This document shows positions 8,585-17,279 of a stretch of DNA of 64,000 bases, one piece after another. The stretch comes from UBA2965 sp036526135 (GTDB lineage Bacteria > Pseudomonadota > Gammaproteobacteria > Pseudomonadales > Azotimanducaceae): NCBI GenBank assembly GCA_036526135.1, contig DATCZA010000001.1:1-64000 (forward strand), given 5' to 3'. The notes under the pieces are model-generated. The model was not told the DNA's origin. It was given only the letters and a program-made list of their open reading frames with translations, and made no database searches. Positions within the stretch are counted from its first letter, which is position 1. Every line of letters starts with the position of its first letter. The translations under genes and the position numbers were made by a program.

Positions 8585-9271
8585 ATGACGAATACCGGCC
8601 CGGCAACCGCTCGACCGACAGACATGGGCGATGCGCAGCAGCGGCTGAACGCGACCCTGCCCATGGCCCGATTGGAGCCGGTGACCCTTCCGGATTGCTC
8701 GGGCATGAGGCTCGCCCTGATCAATGCGGACTTTCCCACGGGACCCCTACCGGGAGAGGTGATGAGCGCGGTGGTCGAACGACCCGCGTACTGGGCGTTC
8801 TGCTGGGGCAGCGGTCTGGGCCTTGCTCAGTTCCTGCTGCGCAATCCCGAGTGGGTCGCCGGGAAATCCGTCGTCGACCTTGGCTCGGGATCCGGCGTGG
8901 CGGGGATTGCTGCGGCGAGGGCCGGGGCTGCACGAGTCGTTGCCTGCGATACGGATGCCGATGCGCGGCTGGCCACCAGCGTGAACGCGGCGATGAACGG
9001 CGTGCGGCTGGAAGTCGCCGCCACCCTCCCGGCGCGATGCGACCTGATGCTCATGGCCGACGTTCTCTACGACCGCGCGAACCTCCCGCTGCTCTCGACG
9101 GCTCAGCGCCACGCCGACGAGGTGCTGGTGGCAGATTCCCGAATACGCGAGCTGCCCGATCCTGAGTACGTGCAGGTCACCACCATCGACGCGGCCACGT
9201 TTCCGAACCTCGGAGAGTTCGACGAGTTCGGCACGGTGCGGGTATTTCACCGCCCTTCGGCCAGGGTCTAG
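8585..9271 (+). CDS. class I SAM methyltransferase, ETF-beta lysine methyltransferase-like
   Basis: A 228-residue methyltransferase of the METTL20/ETFBKMT and COG3897 type. The N-terminal PYWAFCWGSG-like segment (here PAYWAFCWGSGLGLAQFLL) is characteristic of that subgroup. SAM motif I is VVDLGSGSGVAGIAAARAGA with acidic motif II CDTD; LMADVLYD matches the post-II (D/N)xxY-like motif. Known family members methylate lysines of the ETF beta subunit, the electron acceptor of acyl-CoA dehydrogenases, which fits this ACAD-rich region. The identity of the target is inferred. Confidence 0.75.
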   Translation: MTNTGPATARPTDMGDAQQRLNATLPMARLEPVTLPDCSGMRLALINADFPTGPLPGEVMSAVVERPAYWAFCWGSGLGLAQFLLRNPEWVAGKSVVDLGSGSGVAGIAAARAGAARVVACDTDADARLATSVNAAMNGVRLEVAATLPARCDLMLMADVLYDRANLPLLSTAQRHADEVLVADSRIRELPDPEYVQVTTIDAATFPNLGEFDEFGTVRVFHRPSARV

Positions 9272-10047
9272 ATCGGATCGGCCGGGCGCATCAGCAGGGT
9301 GACCCGGCGCCGCGCTCGCTCCATGCTGAGCGCCAGCTCGGTTTGGGTGCCGGCATCGGAAAGCCACACTTCGGCCTCCAGCGGTTGAGCGAAACCGAGC
9401 AGCACCAGACGATTCCAGGACGAGCGCTCGTCCAGGTCCGCGACCTTCGCATCCCAGACCAGGGAGCCGCCGAAGTCCGCGACGCCGCCCATCAAGCCAG
9501 CCAGGGGGTCGCCGCCGGTTGCCTGCGAGTCCTCGGCATCCTCCGCGATCAGGTTGAGGACCCAGATACGGCCCCTGGCCATCCGATCCGGTTGGGTCGG
9601 GCTGCCGAGCAACAGACGCGACCTGCCCTCGTAGGCCGCCAGCAGGTCGCGGTAGTCGCCGCCCGTCTTCAGCTCCACGAAGTTTGCGCCACGCGGGAAG
9701 GCAAACAGCTGGGCGTTCAGCCACTCGTCCTGCAGACGGCCCTTGACGACCCGCTCGGTGGTGCCACGCCATAGCAGCTTGCCACCGGCCGCGTCGAACA
9801 GCTCGGCAAGATCGGAGCCGAATCTCAGATCCGCGTCGGCCAGCTCGCTCCGGCCCGCCAGGCTCAGAACGTAGTAGGGCGCTTCCCGACGGTCCGCGTC
9901 GAACGCCAGCCCAACCAGGCTGGGGCCCAGATACCAGCTTCCAGCAACGGCCAGAACGCCGAGCAGCACCAGAAATGCCAGGAACCATGATAGCGAGCGG
10001 CTCACCACTGCACCCGAGACTTTCCAAAAGCCGACATGATAAACCAT
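9268..10047 (-). CDS. membrane-anchored protein of unknown function
   Basis: A 259-residue protein with one N-terminal membrane helix (LSWFLAFLVLLGVLAVAGSWYL) and a periplasmic remainder. I do not recognise a family. The soluble part has alternating strand-rich segments (RVVKGRLQDEWLNAQLFAFPRG, AEVWLSDAGTQTELALSMERA). ATG at 10047 is used; GTG at 10005, just before the helix, is an alternative. It overlaps the methyltransferase gene by 4 bp at their convergent 3' ends. Confidence 0.7.
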   Translation of the reverse strand: MVYHVGFWKVSGAVVSRSLSWFLAFLVLLGVLAVAGSWYLGPSLVGLAFDADRREAPYYVLSLAGRSELADADLRFGSDLAELFDAAGGKLLWRGTTERVVKGRLQDEWLNAQLFAFPRGANFVELKTGGDYRDLLAAYEGRSRLLLGSPTQPDRMARGRIWVLNLIAEDAEDSQATGGDPLAGLMGGVADFGGSLVWDAKVADLDERSSWNRLVLLGFAQPLEAEVWLSDAGTQTELALSMERARRRVTLLMRPADPI

Positions 10048-10147
10048 CGTTCCCGCTGTGCAGCGCCGCCGTCAAGGCCCGCCAGGCATTACTCGGCTCG
10101 CGGGATGCGGTACATTCCATCGGAAACGGCCCGCTCCGGAGCGCCAC

Positions 10148-10981
10148 ATGTACGAAGAAATCACCTACACGGTCGAGGATCCGGTCGCGATCATCACCAT
10201 GAACCGACCAGACCGCCTCAACGCTTTCACCGTCCGGATGCTCGCCGAGATTCGGCACGCGCTGGGAGCGGCAGAGAAGGACGGCCGCGTGGTCGGCATC
10301 GTGCTGACCGGGGCGGGCCGCGGATTCTGCGCCGGCATGGACATGGGCAGCCTGGACCGTATGTCCTCGGGTGGCGAGGCGGCGGCGGAAGATCTCTCCG
10401 GCCTCGAAGCCGAGGTGGGGGACCCCGGGATGGGCGAGGACTTCCAGGTGACCTACGGCTACCTCATGGCCGTGCAGAAGCCCGTCATCGCGGCGGTGGG
10501 CGGGGCCTGCGCGGGGCTCGGCTTCGTCATTGCCATGCTCACCGACATGCGCTTCGTGGAGCCCCAGGCCAAGTTCACGACCGCTTTTTCCCAGCGCGGC
10601 CTCGTAGCCGAGCATGGGGTGAGCTGGATCCTGCCCCGGCTGATCGGGCCCGGCCGGGCCCTGGACATACTCTGGAGCTCGCGAAAATTCGACGGGACGG
10701 AAGCCGAGCGTATCGGCATCGCCGAACGCCTGGTCGACGAGGGCGCCGCCGTCAGCGAGGCCTGCGACTACATACGCGACCTGGCCGCCAACGCCTCGCC
10801 GACCTCCCTGAAAATGATGAAGGCTCAGGTGTACCGGCATCTCAACATGTCGCTGGGCGAAGCCATGCGCGAGAGCAATGCCTGGATGGCCCAGAGCCTC
10901 AAGCGCGAGGACTTCACCGAGGGCGTGCGCTCGTTCATCGAGCGCAGGCCGCCACGATTCAAACGCGTGGGCGAGGACTGA
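10148..10981 (+). CDS. enoyl-CoA hydratase/isomerase family protein (crotonase)
   Basis: A 277-residue crotonase fold. Oxyanion-hole segments are GAGRGFCAGMDMGSL and AAVGGACAGLGFVIAM. The segment FSQRGLVAEHGVSWILPRLIG is diagnostic of the branch where the acid sits in GL-x(3)-(D/E)-x-G rather than at the two Glu positions of rat mitochondrial hydratase. It may therefore be a hydratase or an isomerase. ATG at 10148 was chosen because the family homology begins at once (YEEITYTVEDPVAIITMNRPD). A DUF169 gene follows after 31 bp. Confidence 0.9.
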   Translation: MYEEITYTVEDPVAIITMNRPDRLNAFTVRMLAEIRHALGAAEKDGRVVGIVLTGAGRGFCAGMDMGSLDRMSSGGEAAAEDLSGLEAEVGDPGMGEDFQVTYGYLMAVQKPVIAAVGGACAGLGFVIAMLTDMRFVEPQAKFTTAFSQRGLVAEHGVSWILPRLIGPGRALDILWSSRKFDGTEAERIGIAERLVDEGAAVSEACDYIRDLAANASPTSLKMMKAQVYRHLNMSLGEAMRESNAWMAQSLKREDFTEGVRSFIERRPPRFKRVGED

Positions 10982-11012
10982 CTCCCGCAACGCGCCAAGA
11001 CGAGGACCCCCC

Positions 11013-11801
11013 ATGAGCGATCTGATAACGACGGACCAAACCTCATACGACTGGGCCGAGCTGGTGGCCGGTCTGAACCGGCTGTTGCGGCTGCGCACTA
11101 CCCCGATCGGGATGAAGCTGTTCGAGACGCGGGGGGAAATGGAGGCAGTGCCGCGCATCCGACGGCCGCGGGACATTCACACGACAGATCAGATCGTCGG
11201 CCAGGCCGCCCGCAACGGCTGGACGGTGGGCATCACCGCCGAGGACCTCGTCGGCGCCCAGTGCAGCACGGTGATCGGCCTGCATCCGCGCAGCGACGAC
11301 TGGCTCTCCGGCGACCGCATGACCGGAGTTTGGTACGAGACCGGCGAGGATGCCAGCGCTCACCAGCACGCCATGGACGTGGTGCCGCATGGTCGCTACG
11401 AGGCCATGGCCGTGAGCCCGCTGGCCAGCGGCAGGCTCGATCCTCCCGACATCTGCCTCATCTACGCGACGCCGGCCCAGATGATCCTGCTCATCAACGG
11501 GCTGCAGTGGTCGGGTTACCGCAAGCTGGAATGGGGATGCGTGGGCGAGTCCGCCTGCGCGGACTCGTGGGGCCGGGCGCTGGCCACCGGCGAGCCCAGC
11601 CTCTCCATCCCGTGCTTTGCCGAGCGTCGCTACGGCGGCGTCATGGAAGACGAGCTGCTCATGGCGATGCCGCCAAAGTTCCTGCCGAAGACGCTGGCCG
11701 GGCTGGAGCAGCTCTCCCGCAACGGCCTTCGATACCCCATACCCCAATACGGCGTGAACAACGACGTGCGCGCGGGCATGGGAGTGAGCTACGGGCGCTG
11801 A
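11013..11801 (+). CDS. DUF169 family protein
   Basis: A 262-residue cytoplasmic protein resembling the DUF169 family (COG2043). Features are the opening LNRLLRLRTTPIGMKLFET, ITAEDLVGAQCSTVIGL, the central DICLIYATPAQMILLINGLQW, and a Cys-containing GESACADSWGRALATGEPS segment. No enzymatic activity is established for the family. The start ATG at 11013 follows GACGAGGACCCCCC. It probably shares an operon with the crotonase immediately upstream, so a role in CoA-ester catabolism is plausible but unproven. Confidence 0.78.
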   Translation: MSDLITTDQTSYDWAELVAGLNRLLRLRTTPIGMKLFETRGEMEAVPRIRRPRDIHTTDQIVGQAARNGWTVGITAEDLVGAQCSTVIGLHPRSDDWLSGDRMTGVWYETGEDASAHQHAMDVVPHGRYEAMAVSPLASGRLDPPDICLIYATPAQMILLINGLQWSGYRKLEWGCVGESACADSWGRALATGEPSLSIPCFAERRYGGVMEDELLMAMPPKFLPKTLAGLEQLSRNGLRYPIPQYGVNNDVRAGMGVSYGR

Positions 11802-11816
11802 CGCGTCCGGCCAGAA

Positions 11817-12860
11817 TCAGCCGGCCGACGCCAGGCCCGCCGGATCGCTGAGGGCGTCGAACGCCGCCAGGACCCGCTCGCCGTCCGGATGCTCCAGGAT
11901 CTCGGTCCGGATAGCAGCGTACTGCCGCTCCGCCGCCAGCTGCGGCTGCTCCACGGTGGCCCATCGAACCAGGCCGTCCCAGAAGCCGTCGATCAGCTCG
12001 GCGGCCGGCACCGTGCCGCCATCTACCGTGCGCAGCGTGAGCTGGCGAAGCTCGCCGAGATAAAGCCGCAGCGAGCACACGTGAATTTCCTCGTCCGCGC
12101 GAATGCGCTCGATGATCTCCGCCGCCTCGCAAGCCTGCGCGCGCCGGTCAGTGAACAGGTCGTCTGCCCGCAGGATGTCCTGAGTTGCGGCAAACCCGAT
12201 TTCCGCCCGAAACTCGATGATGAGCAGGTTCATCAGAAAGCTGAGCAGCGCCTCATGCTCAGCGGATATCTCAGGCATCCACCGTTTCCCGGCCTCGGGC
12301 CGGGCGATGCTTTCCGGCGGCTCCACGTCCGGGTATGCCCCGGGGCCGAAAACCAGGTCGCGGGCCACGAACCACATCACGTCGTGCCCGCCCAGGCCAA
12401 GCTCCGGCTGTCCGCCTTCGTCTATGCCATGAATGGCGAGCAGCCCGCGGTTGAGGTGACCGACGGCTTTGTCGGAGATGTCTTCCACCACGACGTCCTG
12501 AAGATCGGGGAACTGCATCTCGGCGAGCACCCGGCCGCGCCCCTCGATCTTGCCGGTCACGGTCAGGGTGTTCCAGAACGGCCGGCCGATGCCTTCGCGG
12601 AGCAGCATGTGCTGCTGCTCGACGGTGGGCATTCGCGGGCCCGAAAGCAGGCTCGCATCGGCATCGAACAGCTCTCCGCCGCGTTCGCGCAGCGCCCGGG
12701 TCCACGCCTCGATGGCCTCCGAGCGCCCCTTGGAACGGGGCGGCACGTAGTTGCCGGCGGCGTCAAAGCCCCCGTGCAGGCGGCGCCCGGCGATCTGGTG
12801 TGGCCGCGCGTAGTCGTGCTCGCTGTAGAGCTCGGCCTCACTGTAGCGTCCCTGTAGCAT
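11817..12860 (-). CDS. uncharacterised protein, possible ferritin-like diiron fold
   Basis: A 347-residue protein that I do not recognise by family. The C-terminal half is helical and shows an acidic pattern like a ferritin-type four-helix bundle: E216 and E220 in IIEFRAEIGFAA, then EIIERIRADEEIH with an ExxH at 257-260, then further helices containing E288 and E304. Metal binding is an inference from this spacing. ATG at 12860 was chosen because upstream codons overlap no homologous sequence and run into the next gene. It lies 71 bp downstream of an ACAD on the same strand, so it may be co-transcribed. Confidence 0.6.
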   Translation of the reverse strand: MLQGRYSEAELYSEHDYARPHQIAGRRLHGGFDAAGNYVPPRSKGRSEAIEAWTRALRERGGELFDADASLLSGPRMPTVEQQHMLLREGIGRPFWNTLTVTGKIEGRGRVLAEMQFPDLQDVVVEDISDKAVGHLNRGLLAIHGIDEGGQPELGLGGHDVMWFVARDLVFGPGAYPDVEPPESIARPEAGKRWMPEISAEHEALLSFLMNLLIIEFRAEIGFAATQDILRADDLFTDRRAQACEAAEIIERIRADEEIHVCSLRLYLGELRQLTLRTVDGGTVPAAELIDGFWDGLVRWATVEQPQLAAERQYAAIRTEILEHPDGERVLAAFDALSDPAGLASAG

Positions 12861-12931
12861 TTGCAGCCTCGTAGCGTCCCAGGAGCGCCGGTTATAACAG
12901 ATTGCGCCGGAAGCCGTCCCGGCAAAGCGTT

Positions 12932-14098
12932 TCAGCGCAGAGACGCCCCCAGAATGTCCCGGGCAATGATGTGTCGCTGCACCTCGTTGGGGCCCTCGCC
13001 GATTCGCCGGATGCGCATTTCCCGATACCAGCGCTCGAAGGGGAAGTCCTTGGTCACCCCGTAGCCGCCGAACATCTGCATGCACCGGTCCACCACCCGG
13101 GAGCCCGCCTCGGTGGCCACCAGCTTGGCCATGGCCGCCTCCTTACGGAACGGCTCGCCCTTGTCGGCCTTATGCGCGGCCTCCAGGGTGAGCCAGGAGG
13201 CCTGCCGTATGTCGATCTCGTTGTCCACCAGCATCCACTGAATGGCCTGACGTGTGGACAGCGGGGCGCCGAACGTCTCGCGCTGGGGAACGTATTCCAG
13301 GGCCATCTCGTGAGCCTTGATCGCGACGCCGATGCAACCGGCGGCATAGGGTATGCGCTGTCTGGAGAGCCGATCGTTGGCGATGGCGAAGCCCCCGTTT
13401 ACCTCTCCGAGCACGTTGCCGTGGGCCACCCTCATGTCCTCGAAGGAGAGCTCGGTGGCGTAGCGGGCCGTGCGCAGCGTGTGAACGATGCGCCGAACGT
13501 GAAAGCCCGGCGTGTCCGTATCCACGATGAAGCAGGTGACCCCGTTGCGTCCCTTGTCGGCATCCGTGCGCGCAAACACGAGGCCGAAATCCGCCCGGTC
13601 AGCACCGCTGATGAAGATCTTGCTGCCATTGACGACCCACTCGTCGCCGTCGCGAACGGCCCTGGTCTGAATCGCTCGTGCGGGATCGCTGCCGCCCGAA
13701 GGTTCAGTGAGGCCGAAGAAACCCTTCTTCTCCCCGCGCAGCAGGGGGAAGAGGTACCGATCCTTCTGATCCTCCGTCGCTTCGAACAGCTGAGCGAGCC
13801 CCGCACCGCCAAAGACCCCGTAGCACGGCGCGTAGAGACCGGCGCGATGCTGGCTCATCTCCATGGCGAGCAGCGTCCGGGTCACCAGATCGACGTCCGG
13901 GCCGCCGAACTCCGGCGGGACGTCCAGGCCGTAGAGCCCCATTTCGCGGGTCAGCTGCGTCAGGCGTTCGTGATCATCGGGCTCGAGCTCGTCCGCATCC
14001 GGATCCAGAGACTGCTCCAGGGGCAGGACCTCCTCCCGAACGAAGCGCCGCACCGTGCCGACCAGCAGGTTCTGCTCCTCGCTCAGATCGAGATCCAT
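12932..14098 (-). CDS. acyl-CoA dehydrogenase
   Basis: A 388-residue complete ACAD. The N-terminus is LDLSEEQNLLVGTVRRFVRE, the FAD/substrate motifs are FFGLTEPSGGSDPARA and WVVNGSKIFISGADRAD, and the C-terminal part has QMFGGYGVTKDFPFERWYREM followed by GEGPNEVQRHIIARDIL, with Glu at the usual interface position. It should be a homotetrameric flavoenzyme feeding ETF. The GIY-YIG-like gene starts upstream of it (14431), so transcription probably comes from the amidohydrolase side. Substrate unknown. Confidence 0.92.
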   Translation of the reverse strand: MDLDLSEEQNLLVGTVRRFVREEVLPLEQSLDPDADELEPDDHERLTQLTREMGLYGLDVPPEFGGPDVDLVTRTLLAMEMSQHRAGLYAPCYGVFGGAGLAQLFEATEDQKDRYLFPLLRGEKKGFFGLTEPSGGSDPARAIQTRAVRDGDEWVVNGSKIFISGADRADFGLVFARTDADKGRNGVTCFIVDTDTPGFHVRRIVHTLRTARYATELSFEDMRVAHGNVLGEVNGGFAIANDRLSRQRIPYAAGCIGVAIKAHEMALEYVPQRETFGAPLSTRQAIQWMLVDNEIDIRQASWLTLEAAHKADKGEPFRKEAAMAKLVATEAGSRVVDRCMQMFGGYGVTKDFPFERWYREMRIRRIGEGPNEVQRHIIARDILGASLR

Positions 14099-14107
14099 GG
14101 CTACCCC

Positions 14108-14431
14108 TCAAGCCGGGCTGAGCCGGCCGAGCCCCGGGAGGGCCTCGTTGCCGGGCGGCAGCGTCCCGAAATCCGCCAGGTGCACCATGAGCAGCTCACG
14201 ATATCGCGACAGGTAGGCCGAGTTGACCTCAACGCGGTAGCTCACGGCATCAGGGTGACGCTGAAGAGCAGTCTCGACCTCGCCGCGCAGGCCGAACGTG
14301 CTGCGCCCGCCGGCGTAGCCGATGGTGATGACGTTGCCCGCCTCGTCGCCCAGCTGATAGACGCCCATCTGGCCCGGGAGCTTCCCAGCGGCGCTGGCGG
14401 GCGACCAGGGCTTGGTCAGCCGTATGCTCAT
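14108..14431 (-). CDS. small GIY-YIG-like protein overlapping the amidohydrolase gene
   Basis: A 107-residue protein. The segment GVYQLGDEAGNVITIGYAGG resembles the GIY...YIG core of the GIY-YIG fold, and RYRELLMVHLADFGTLPPGN has the length and helical look of its C-terminal part. A clear catalytic Arg/Glu pair is not certain. The ATG at 14431 overlaps the last base of the amidohydrolase stop, so the two are translationally coupled. The tight link to a metabolic enzyme argues against a DNA-repair role; nucleotide or small-ligand binding is possible. Confidence 0.65.
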   Translation of the reverse strand: MSIRLTKPWSPASAAGKLPGQMGVYQLGDEAGNVITIGYAGGRSTFGLRGEVETALQRHPDAVSYRVEVNSAYLSRYRELLMVHLADFGTLPPGNEALPGLGRLSPA

Positions 14432-15549
14432 CAGGCGGCCTGGGCGAGGGCGTCCACATCGATGCGGTAGAGTTCCGCCACGTTGTCGCAGAGGATCCCC
14501 CGTTTCTGCTCCTCGGTCAGGTTCGCCGTCTGCTCTGCGAGCATCTGCTGGGACCACGGCCAGGTCGAGTCGCTGTGGGGAAAATCGTTGGCCCAGAGCA
14601 GTCGCCGCCAGTTCATGTCGTTGACCAGCCTGAACGCCACCCAGTCGTCCTGAAAGGTGGTGTAGACGTGCTCGCTGAAGTACTCGGACGGAAGCCTGGC
14701 CAGGCTGACGCCCTTGGCCAGCCAGTTGCGGTGACGCTTGTAGGCGTGGTCCATCCGGTACATGTAGTGGGGCACCCAGCCGGCGTCCGCCTCCACGCAG
14801 ACCACCTTGAGCTCCGGATAGCGGTCGAAGACGCCGCCGAAGATGAGGGTGCCCATGATGTCCTGGTTTCCCCGGATGATCGAAAGAAAGCTGTTGATGC
14901 GCGGACCCCTGACCGGAGCCTGCTGGCGGGTCGTGAGGATGTGAAACGAAAGCGGCAGACCGAGGTCGATGGCAGCTTCCCAGACCGGGTTGTAGATCTG
15001 CGAGTCGTAGTCTTCCTCCAGCGGGTCTCCGGGCATCATCACGCCGCGCAGGCCAAGCTCGCGAATCTTCTCCAGATCGGACACCGTCTCCGCCGGCGAG
15101 CGCACGGCCGTCTGGCCGCAGCCCAGGAGGCGGGCCGGGTTCGTCGAGCAGTATTCGGCTATCCAGCGGTTGTAAGCGTCGAAGCAGGCCTTCTTGTAGT
15201 CGAAATCCCGATGGTTGCACAGAAGCATGCCAACGGTCGGGTAGATGATCTCCGCGGCTACCCCGTCCCGGTCCTGATCCGCCATGCGGGCTGCCGGATC
15301 CCAGCCGCTGCGGTGCAGCTCCTCGAAGCGCACACCCGCCATGGTGAGTTCCTCCGCAGGCTTTCCAGCCGCAGCCACCAGCCCCATGGCAATCGGGGTG
15401 TCCATCCCGTCGATGACGAAGAGGTCGCCCCGCTCACCGCCGTCGATCATTTTCGGAGCGCGATCCCGCCAGGCCGGATCGATGTGCGCCGAGTAGGTGT
15501 CCGGATGCTCGGTGATGTGGGAATCGGCCGAGATGATCGGATAGCTCAT
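14431..15549 (-). CDS. amidohydrolase family protein (COG2159, ACMSD-like)
   Basis: A 372-residue metal-dependent hydrolase/decarboxylase. Near the N-terminus SADSHITEH gives the D-x-H-like ligand pair. The core has RDGVAAEIIYPT, LPLSFHILTT with the expected His ligand, a conserved GVFDRYPELKVVCVEADAGW, and LLWANDFPHSDSTWPWS with the catalytic Asp. This is the layout of the COG2159 group related to aminocarboxymuconate-semialdehyde decarboxylase. The start ATG at 15549 follows GGGGAGAGACG. The substrate is unknown; ring-cleavage products or carboxylated aromatics are common for the group. Confidence 0.87.
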   Translation of the reverse strand: MSYPIISADSHITEHPDTYSAHIDPAWRDRAPKMIDGGERGDLFVIDGMDTPIAMGLVAAAGKPAEELTMAGVRFEELHRSGWDPAARMADQDRDGVAAEIIYPTVGMLLCNHRDFDYKKACFDAYNRWIAEYCSTNPARLLGCGQTAVRSPAETVSDLEKIRELGLRGVMMPGDPLEEDYDSQIYNPVWEAAIDLGLPLSFHILTTRQQAPVRGPRINSFLSIIRGNQDIMGTLIFGGVFDRYPELKVVCVEADAGWVPHYMYRMDHAYKRHRNWLAKGVSLARLPSEYFSEHVYTTFQDDWVAFRLVNDMNWRRLLWANDFPHSDSTWPWSQQMLAEQTANLTEEQKRGILCDNVAELYRIDVDALAQAA

Positions 15550-15630
15550 CGTCTCTCCCCTTTGATGACGATCACGCCACCGACTATCCCGGCCGACGGC
15601 GCTGCCTGTCAAGGCGCCGCGGACGGATCA

Positions 15631-15666
15631 GCGGGCCGCCCGCGCCCCTTCGCCGCGCGCGGCGAA
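15631..15666. terminator. two adjacent GC-rich palindromes, possible terminator
   Basis: GCGGGC-C-GCCCGC at 15631-15643 is followed by an 18-bp perfect palindrome, TTCGCCGCGCGCGGCGAA, at 15649-15666. They lie 19 to 54 bp downstream of the stop of the minus-strand phospholipase D gene and upstream of the amidohydrolase. There is no T-run, so factor-independent termination is uncertain. Confidence 0.45.
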
Positions 15667-15684
15667 AGCCCCGAACCCCAGGCC

Positions 15685-17214
15685 TCAGAGCTGGCTGGAG
15701 ACCGGGATGAGGCTCAAGAACCAGTAGCGGAAACGCTGCCAGCCGTTCTTTGCAGGCTGGCGATCGAGCGTTCCGGCCGACGACTCCCAGCGGAATCCGT
15801 TCTCGTGGGTCGTGACCCGCCATGAGCTGTCGGGATGGGCGAGCAGATCGAAGGACTCTCGCAGCGTTGCCGCCAGAGGTCGCGACTCCAGCACCACCCC
15901 GACCTCCGTGTTCAGGTAGAGGGACCTGGGATCCAAGTTCAGCGAGCCCACGAAGACGATCTCGTCATCGATGATGATGTACTTGGAGTGCAGGCAGACC
16001 TCCTCGGAGAGCCCACGCTCCGGCAACGCCGCGTCTGCCCGCAGCTCGTAAAGCTCGACGCCCGTATCCAGGATGCGTCTGCGGTAGCGCCCGTAGGCCG
16101 CCTGGGCCGCGACCACGTCGTTGGTTCCCAGGGAGTTGGTGACGATCCTCACCCTCACCCCCTTGTCGACGAGCTCCTTTCCGATCTTGAAGGCGTTGGG
16201 CGTGGGGATCAGGTAAGGAGTAACCACCAGCACCTCGCGCTCGGCACGCAGCGCGAGCTCCGTAAGATCCAGGGCAATGTCGTCCGGGCGTTCGAACCAG
16301 CCGACCTCGGGGTCGTCGACCACCGTGGTCGACCAGTCCAGCGCCGCAGCGTCGCGCAGATCGGCAAGGGTGTCCTCGAACGCGATCTCGCGGCCGAGCG
16401 ATTCCAGATCGGGCCACTCCTCGAGGCGGTCACGGATCCGCTGACGTATCGTCTCCAGATCCACCGGCAGCAGGGAGAACTCCATCAGCGCGCTCACGGG
16501 ATAAGCCCAGCGGCTGTTCCAGTAGGAATCGAATCCCCGGGACAGCTCCGGAACGATGTCGCCGGACAACAGGATGTCCGTGTCGACGAAGTTGCGCTTC
16601 GGGTTCCTGCCAAAATAGTCGTCGCCGATGTTGCGACCGCCGAGGATGGCCAGCTGGTTGTCGGCGACCATGAGCTTGTTGTGCATCCGATGATTCAGCC
16701 GCGCGCCGTCGATGGCGAACTCGGCGATGCGGATGAAACCCAGCGGGTAGCGAAAGCGCACGCTGAAGGGATTGAAGATCCGGATCTCGATGTTCGGATG
16801 GTCGTCCAGCGCGTTCAGCCGGTCGACGAACCCGGTGAGCTGCACGTCGTCTAGCAGCGCGCGTACCCGAACCCCCCGGTCCGCCGCGTCCAGCAGCTTC
16901 TGGATTACCAGAACGCCCGTCGGGTCGTTCTGCCAGATGAAGTACTGCGCATCGATGGTCGCGTCCGCCGCGTCGATCATGTCGATGCGGGCGGTCAGCG
17001 CCAGGTCGGAGGCCTCTACCAGCAGTCCCCGAGCGGGCACCCCGCGCCCGCCGCCGAGAAGCTGACCGATCCGGGATTGCGGATCGGGCGCCTGGGCCTG
17101 ACTGACCACGGCATCCTCCGGCTGCGCCAGGTAGACGCACCCGGATACGCAGAGGATGAGCAGGCACCAGCAGGCGCCGGAGAGAATTCTCGAGCGGCCG
17201 CGACGATCAGGCAC
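15685..17214 (-). CDS. phospholipase D family lipoprotein
   Basis: A 509-residue protein of the PLD/cardiolipin synthase superfamily. It starts at GTG 17214 and has a lipobox VSGC (Cys26), so it should be lipid-anchored and face the periplasm. Two HKD motifs are present: H178-N-K180...D185 followed by GGRN, and H409-S-K411...D416 followed by VGSLNLD. YFIWQNDPTG is also typical. Proteins of this group hydrolyse or transfer phosphatidyl groups. The lipoprotein signal sets it apart from the classical membrane-embedded ClsA type. Confidence 0.9.
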   Translation of the reverse strand: MPDRRGRSRILSGACWCLLILCVSGCVYLAQPEDAVVSQAQAPDPQSRIGQLLGGGRGVPARGLLVEASDLALTARIDMIDAADATIDAQYFIWQNDPTGVLVIQKLLDAADRGVRVRALLDDVQLTGFVDRLNALDDHPNIEIRIFNPFSVRFRYPLGFIRIAEFAIDGARLNHRMHNKLMVADNQLAILGGRNIGDDYFGRNPKRNFVDTDILLSGDIVPELSRGFDSYWNSRWAYPVSALMEFSLLPVDLETIRQRIRDRLEEWPDLESLGREIAFEDTLADLRDAAALDWSTTVVDDPEVGWFERPDDIALDLTELALRAEREVLVVTPYLIPTPNAFKIGKELVDKGVRVRIVTNSLGTNDVVAAQAAYGRYRRRILDTGVELYELRADAALPERGLSEEVCLHSKYIIIDDEIVFVGSLNLDPRSLYLNTEVGVVLESRPLAATLRESFDLLAHPDSSWRVTTHENGFRWESSAGTLDRQPAKNGWQRFRYWFLSLIPVSSQL

Positions 17215-17279
17215 GGGTCCGGCCAGCAGTCAGAATCACGGATGGACCGCGGCCACTCGCCGGTGCGGTGGCGACCGGC

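Noticed and set aside
8747..11176. An 809-codon open frame on the - strand
   Set aside because: It runs across the methyltransferase, crotonase and the start of the DUF169 gene in antisense; composition is His/Gly/Arg-rich as expected for a shadow.
12902..14470. A 522-codon open frame on the + strand
   Set aside because: Antisense to an ACAD whose motifs are clear; no independent homology.
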